A stretch of DNA of 28,962 nucleotides from DASPKX01 sp035627835 (GTDB lineage: Bacteria > Verrucomicrobiota > Verrucomicrobiia > Limisphaerales > SXQI01): positions 1-28,962 of the forward strand of contig DASPKX010000085.1 of assembly GCA_035627835.1 (NCBI GenBank), written 5' to 3'. The notes under the pieces are model-generated. The model saw nothing but the letters and a program-made list of their open reading frames with translations, did no database searches and had not been told where the DNA came from. The position numbers were made by a program, and so were the translations under genes. Below are positions 24,900-28,962 of the stretch, in pieces (position 1 is the stretch's first letter; each line of letters opens with the position of its first letter).

Positions 24900-25733
24900 T
24901 TAATCGCGGCTTTTGCCGTCATCGCCAGTGTAGCCGCCGCCGGTAATTTCATAGTGGGGTTGGTTATCATTGTTCCAACGCCGCCGCCACTTATCGCTCT
25001 TCGGGTCAACCACATCGCTACGCCTTGCTGCTTCGGAGTGGCCGTCAGCAAACATCAGGACGGTTTTGCCGTTGTGCCGTTTGGCAGGCCATTGTTCCCT
25101 CTCGCGCGGGTCTATATTGCCGTCCCAGTTCGTGTCGGTCTTGCTGTCGGCCAGCATGATCATCTCGGCAGGAGCTACGACGCGAGCCTCCTTAAGTTCG
25201 GGCAGAGATGGAGGATTAACGTCGCCTCCCAAGCCAAGTTGCTGACTGTAAACTAAGGTTGGATTTCCCAAACCCCAATCATTGTAACCGAAAGGAAAAG
25301 CTGCTGGGCCGGTGCGCCATGGATTGGCCCCGACATACTGGTCGTTCCCGCGCAGAGTCCTGTTAACATTCGTGTCCCACGCCCACTCTGGGCGCCCCTC
25401 AGGGCAGCGGAACACTGCGCGATTCGTGCCCATCTGCGAGAAGATGCGAGTTGGCCAAAGGTAATAGAACTCCGGAATCTTAATGCAACCCGGATATACA
25501 CCGTGATCGTGCACATACATGGCAGCGCCGAGTCCAATCTGCCTTTGGTTGTTCAGGCAGCCGGTCTGCTTCGCTTTCGATTTAGCCTTTGAAAGCGCAG
25601 GCAAAAGCATGCCCGCCAGAATCGCGATGATCGCAATAACCACCAGCAACTCAATCAATGTGAAAGCGCCGAAGCGCCGGGGTGCGGCGTTCAAGGATCG
25701 GTGCGAGAACGGAGCGGATGACTCTTGGTTCAT
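24900..25733 (-). CDS. Type II pseudopilin with H-X9-DG domain and EF-hand-like loop
   Basis: This exported type-IV-pilin-like protein (277 residues) has an N-terminal prepilin signal ending GAFTLIELLVVIAIIAILAG with the conserved Glu28 and one hydrophobic helix (24-46). In the C-terminal part RHNGKTVLMFADGHS holds His220, nine residues, then Asp230-Gly231, the H-X9-DG pattern of pseudopilins abundant in Verrucomicrobiota, Planctomycetota and Lentisphaerota. Just before it, residues 200-211 (D-x-N-x-D-G-x-I-D-x-x-E) match a 12-residue EF-hand calcium loop. AAGGA lies close ahead of the ATG. It is the first gene of the sugar importer/glycosidase operon, eleven bases before ytfR. Its role may be secretion or surface display; a direct part in glycan capture is inference. 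Confidence 0.88.
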   Translation of the reverse strand: MNQESSAPFSHRSLNAAPRRFGAFTLIELLVVIAIIAILAGMLLPALSKAKSKAKQTGCLNNQRQIGLGAAMYVHDHGVYPGCIKIPEFYYLWPTRIFSQMGTNRAVFRCPEGRPEWAWDTNVNRTLRGNDQYVGANPWRTGPAAFPFGYNDWGLGNPTLVYSQQLGLGGDVNPPSLPELKEARVVAPAEMIMLADSKTDTNWDGNIDPREREQWPAKRHNGKTVLMFADGHSEAARRSDVVDPKSDKWRRRWNNDNQPHYEITGGGYTGDDGKSRD

Positions 25734-25779
25734 ATGGTTCCTTGGCGGAGTTGGTTTCTAACGGCCGGGGTTCCCTCCA

Positions 25780-25809
25780 GCTATACCCTGAAACCGCTCC
25801 GCAGAGCAA
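25780..25809 (-). promoter_or_regulatory. Candidate sigma-70 promoter for the pseudopilin/sugar operon
   Basis: On the minus strand TTGCTC (25809-25804) is followed after 18 bases by TATAGC (25785-25780). This would start transcription near 25773, about 40 bases before the pseudopilin ATG, and within the only gap (25734-25838) that could hold the operon promoter. Both boxes match the consensus only in part. No operator-like repeat for a sugar repressor is evident. Confidence 0.35.
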
Positions 25810-25830
25810 CCCGTTTTGCGCAAGATTGTT

Positions 25831-25846
25831 CCGGTTCGTTAACCGG
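25831..25846 (-). terminator. Hairpin at the end of the MscS gene
   Basis: CCGGTT and AACCGG form a perfect 6-bp stem around a 4-base loop and overlap the TAA of the MscS gene. No T run follows on the minus strand, so termination here is only possible. Confidence 0.3.
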
Positions 25847-26693
25847 CCAGGCGGCGCTCATCCGAGGGGGAGTTGAGCACGCGAATCTCGCGTTGCGGGA
25901 ACGGCATTTCCAGTCGGTTCGCTCGAAAAGCCTCGACGATGCTTTTGTAAAGCTCCTGTTGCGCCGCGCCATAATCAGCCACCGTCACCCACGGCGTCAC
26001 TGTAAGGTTAATCGCCGAATCCCCAAGCGCCCCAATGCCAACCCCTGGCTCATGCTCCTTAAGAACGCGCGGATTCTGCCGCAAAGTCTGCTGCACAACA
26101 GTGATGGCTCGGTTGAGGTCGGTCGAGTATGCTACCCCTATCGTCAGTTTGATCTGCCGTATCTTCCCGTAGTTGTGCAGGATCTCTCCGAGGATTTTCC
26201 GGTTGGGAATGATCACCCTGGATTTATCCGCATGGGTGAGAATCGTGGATAGCAGCTCGATTTGGGCGACCGTTCCCTCCTCCCCGTGAATCTCGATGTA
26301 TTCGCCAACGCGAAACGGCTTCGTAAAGATGATCACAAGCCCGGCGAGTAGATTGCCGAGCACCCCTTGCAGCGCCAAACCAACACCCAGGCCAGCCACA
26401 CCGATGCCCGCAATCAGCGGCGCGATCTGCACCTGCAGCTTGTCCAGGGCGATTACTAACGTGAGAACGAGGACAACCAGGCGAACCACCCGGACCATTA
26501 GGAGGCGCACCGGAGGCTCGATGTTGTTCTTCTCGAGGCCTTCGTTGAGCATCCGCGCCAGCCAACGGGAAAGCATGAACCCCGCGAGCATGATCATAAT
26601 GGCGCCAATGATCTGAAACCCGTAGGTGACGAAGAAATCGATCACCAGTTGGCGTGTTTGATTGAGGCTCGCGCTGACCGCGTTCGTTTCCAT
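25839..26693 (-). CDS. Small-conductance mechanosensitive channel (MscS family)
   Basis: This channel opens under membrane tension and lets solutes out after osmotic downshock. The 284-residue protein has the minimal MscS layout: three membrane helices (about 16-42, 66-84 and 93-122) with the pore helix GVGLALQGVLGNLLAGLVIIF. The beta domain follows (FRVGEYIEIHGEEGTVAQIELLSTIL, then RVIIPNRKI), and the C-terminal alpha/beta domain ends at the protein end. Length is close to E. coli MscS (286). It stands alone; the ATG at 26693 is the first in frame. Expression regulation cannot be read. Confidence 0.92.
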   Translation of the reverse strand: METNAVSASLNQTRQLVIDFFVTYGFQIIGAIMIMLAGFMLSRWLARMLNEGLEKNNIEPPVRLLMVRVVRLVVLVLTLVIALDKLQVQIAPLIAGIGVAGLGVGLALQGVLGNLLAGLVIIFTKPFRVGEYIEIHGEEGTVAQIELLSTILTHADKSRVIIPNRKILGEILHNYGKIRQIKLTIGVAYSTDLNRAITVVQQTLRQNPRVLKEHEPGVGIGALGDSAINLTVTPWVTVADYGAAQQELYKSIVEAFRANRLEMPFPQREIRVLNSPSDERRLAG

Positions 26694-26769
26694 GGGGCGT
26701 GTTTGTAGCCTGAAGCCTGAGGGGCGACAATGCAGGAGGTGGCCGCGTCGATGAAGCTGCGAGAACCTG

Positions 26770-26809
26770 AAAAAAACTATTTGAGCAACGGGGGGAGGAT
26801 GCGTAGTTT
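26770..26809 (+). promoter_or_regulatory. Candidate stable-RNA promoter upstream of the tRNA gene
   Basis: A seven-A tract (26770-26776) resembling an UP element precedes TTGAGC (26781-26786). A 17-base spacer leads to TAGTTT (26804-26809), then a GC-rich discriminator. The start would be near 26816, about 48 bases before the tRNA. Box matches are partial. The rest of the gap 26694-26863 shows nothing else I can name. Confidence 0.4.
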
Positions 26810-26863
26810 ATCGGCCCTGCTTGCGAGGGAGCGGAGATCAGATACCTTTAGCAGGCAAACGGG

Positions 26864-26938
<75 letters not shown>

Positions 26939-27011
26939 AACTTCCTTCGTTGTTGTTTAGCCGCGGCGTCGCGTTTTACTTTCCACGTTGCTCACGCTAC
27001 GCTCCTGCCGC

Positions 27012-27701
27012 GTGGATGCCTTGGGGCAGAATATTCGCGGGGTGACGCTCGATGTGGGCGGGACGCTCATTAGCCCTCATCCTTCCGTGGGGCATGTCTA
27101 TGCTTCAGTCGCCAAAAAACTCGGCGTTGGCGATTTTTCCTCGGAACTGCTGAACAAACAATTCGTCGCTGGCTGGCGGGAGAAAGGATTTTTCGATTAC
27201 TCGCTCGAGAATTGGCGCGATCTCGTTAAACGCTCCTTTGCTGGCATCGCGCCCGTGACAGATGAGTTGTTCAACGCAATCTACGAGGAGTTCAGCCATG
27301 CGGAGTGCTGGCGCCTCTATCCTGATGTCCTCCCGCTGCTGAAAGAACTCAAGGACCGCGGGGTAAAGATCGCGGCGGTGTCAAACTGGGACACGCGCTT
27401 GCGAGGTTTGCTGGAGGCCATAGACCTCGCGAAGCATTTCGACGCGATCATTGTCTCAGCGGAAGTGGGGGCCACTAAACCTCAAAAAGCGATTTTCGAA
27501 GCGGCCCTCAAGGCCTTGAGCCTGCCTGCGGAGCATGTGCTCCACATCGGCGATAGCGAACGTGAGGATTTCCAGGGCGCGCGCGATGCGGGGATGATGT
27601 CCCTGCTTTTATCGCGGGAAGAGCAGGGGAAAGTGCTCACCAAAGCAGAAGCGATCAGCGATTTATCTGCGGTCTTGCGGATATTAGATAAACCTGTTTA
27701 A
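27012..27701 (+). CDS. HAD-superfamily (HAD-IA, REG-2/HDHD3-like) hydrolase
   Basis: This is a small soluble haloacid-dehalogenase-like hydrolase, most likely a phosphatase. Motif I is LDVGGTL (nucleophile Asp14), motif II is VSNWD (Ser124), motif III is Lys156 in ATKPQ and motif IV is GDSEREDFQGAR (Asp181 and Asp186). The second Asp of the usual DxDxT is replaced by Gly, a variant seen in the REG-2/HDHD3 group. A helical cap domain sits between motifs I and II (about 30-105). The start is uncertain: GTG at 27012 (229 residues) is chosen, but TTG at 26988 or 27021 and GTG at 27042 are possible and none has a clear ribosome site. Substrate is unknown. Confidence 0.87.
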   Translation: MDALGQNIRGVTLDVGGTLISPHPSVGHVYASVAKKLGVGDFSSELLNKQFVAGWREKGFFDYSLENWRDLVKRSFAGIAPVTDELFNAIYEEFSHAECWRLYPDVLPLLKELKDRGVKIAAVSNWDTRLRGLLEAIDLAKHFDAIIVSAEVGATKPQKAIFEAALKALSLPAEHVLHIGDSEREDFQGARDAGMMSLLLSREEQGKVLTKAEAISDLSAVLRILDKPV

Positions 27702-27718
27702 TTGCGGGAACAGAATTT

Positions 27719-27739
27719 GGGCAGCTTATAAGCCCTTTT
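27719..27739 (+). terminator. Weak terminator after the HAD gene
   Basis: GGGC (27719-27722) and GCCC (27732-27735) can pair around a nine-base loop and are followed by four Ts (27736-27739). This lies 18 bases after the HAD stop codon. The stem is short, so strength is doubtful. Confidence 0.4.
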
Positions 27740-27752
27740 GATGCCCGAATGA

Positions 27753-27769
27753 GGCGGCAGAATGCCGCC
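27753..27769. repeat. Perfect GC-rich palindrome upstream of sdhC
   Basis: GGCGGC and GCCGCC form a 6-bp stem of pure G-C pairs around AGAAT. It sits in the 109-base gap between the HAD gene and sdhC. Without a T run it is not a standard terminator. It could be a short dispersed palindromic repeat, a transcript-stabilising hairpin or part of the sdh leader. Confidence 0.45.
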
Positions 27770-27810
27770 ACTGATCCGCGCGCTTGCCCATTGCAGGCCG
27801 CCGCAATGAA

Positions 27811-28505
27811 ATGAACATTTTAGCCGGTCTGTTTAAAACGACGCTGGGCCGCAAATTCATCATGGCGCTCACAGGAGCCGCCCTGCTGTTTTTCGTGATC
27901 GGCCATATGGTGGGGAACCTGCAGATCTTCCTCGGCCCTGCCGTCATCAACGAGTATGGCCACTTCCTGCAGAGCAAGCCATTGCTCGTCTGGACGGTGC
28001 GACTCGGCCTCTTGGCAATGGTCGCGCTGCACATTTGGGCGGCTGTCACGTTGGCCAAGCTCAACCGCGCCGCCCGGCCGCAAGGATACACAGACACAAA
28101 GCCGGTCGCTTCGACATACGCTTCCCGCACCATGCTGATGAGTGGGCTGATTATCTTCGCTTTCATCGTTTACCACTTGATGCACTACACCGCGCATGTG
28201 CAGGCGATTAACCTCACGGGCAAGGACTTTTCCACGCTTAAGGCAGCCAATGGTTACCACGATGTCTACGGCATGATGGTCACCGGTTTTTCGCAGCCAA
28301 TCGTCTCCATCTTTTACATCATCGCGATGGCTTTGCTCTGCCTGCATTTGAGCCATGGTGTGAGCAGCGCCTTCCAGTCAGTCGGTTGGCGCAACGTCAA
28401 ATACCGGCGGCTGCTCGATCGCGCAGCCCTGGTGGTCGGTGTTGTTCTGTTCGTTGGTTACGCATCTATTCCGGTGGCAGTCTTAACCGGCCTTCTTCCC
28501 CACAA

Positions 28506-28509
<4 letters not shown>
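27811..28509 (+). CDS. sdhC: Succinate dehydrogenase cytochrome b558 subunit
   Basis: This is the membrane anchor of succinate dehydrogenase/fumarate reductase; it binds haem b and passes electrons between the iron-sulfur subunit and the quinone pool. The 232-residue, five-helix protein belongs to the di-haem b558 family (Bacillus/Wolinella/Bacteroidota type) that needs no SdhD. Probable haem ligands are His32 (VIGHMVGN), His74 (ALHIWA), His122 (VYHLMHY) and His179 or His182 (LHLSHG). The ATG at 27811 is preferred to a TTG nine codons upstream because the family begins near the first helix. Its TGA overlaps the sdhA start as ATGA. Confidence 0.93.

Positions 28510-28962
<453 letters not shown>

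Noticed and set aside
26983..27015. CCACG and CGTGG inverted repeat after the tRNA
   Set aside because: Only five bases with a 23-base loop and no T run; no better than chance in GC-rich DNA.

Overview
The window looks like chromosomal DNA of a Gram-negative, free-living bacterium of the Verrucomicrobiota, probably the Pedosphaera/Limisphaerales side. This is inference from gene content: an H-X9-DG type II pseudopilin at the head of a glycan operon, a di-haem b558-type succinate dehydrogenase subunit, an Mla-type lipid transport system, many export signals and GC-rich coding. Coding density is high, no gap between genes exceeds about 190 bases, and I see no transposase, phage gene, CRISPR array or rRNA.

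Bases 1-6914 (+) form a lipid and envelope block. An HpnN-like RND/MMPL exporter is followed by a protein built of about sixteen short 'aromatic-Pro-x-aromatic' repeats. That protein lies two bases ahead of a tightly coupled mlaE-mlaF-mlaD set (permease, ATPase, MCE substrate carrier). Bases 6937-12104 (+) carry hisF, a DUF486 membrane protein, hisI and a small membrane protein, all overlapping or nearly so, then trpE and a secreted GHL10-family glycosidase.

Bases 12073-15323 hold a divergent pair for surface polysaccharide: a GT2 glycosyltransferase (-) and a membrane-bound NDP-sugar 4,6-dehydratase of the CapD/WbpM type (+). A Tat-exported TIM-barrel sugar isomerase-like protein follows. 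Bases 16334-17310 (-) are an AlkB-type dioxygenase with a small unknown partner.

Bases 17649-25733 (-) are one long operon transcribed right to left: pseudopilin, then the furanose-type sugar ABC transporter (YtfR ATPase, YtfT and YjfF permeases, YtfQ binding lipoprotein), then a GH43 lipoprotein and a GH5-like glycosidase. The likely logic is release of furanose sugars (arabinofuranose from arabinan or arabinoxylan, or galactofuranose) at the cell surface and their import.

Bases 25839-28962 hold an MscS channel (-), a CAT-anticodon tRNA (+), a HAD hydrolase (+), and the start of a succinate dehydrogenase operon (sdhC, partial sdhA). Few genes have a clear Shine-Dalgarno sequence; many are joined by ATGA overlaps. 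The most interesting points are the repeat protein in the Mla operon, the pseudopilin with an EF-hand-like loop leading a sugar uptake/glycosidase operon, and a terminator-like hairpin facing the wrong way after the RND gene.
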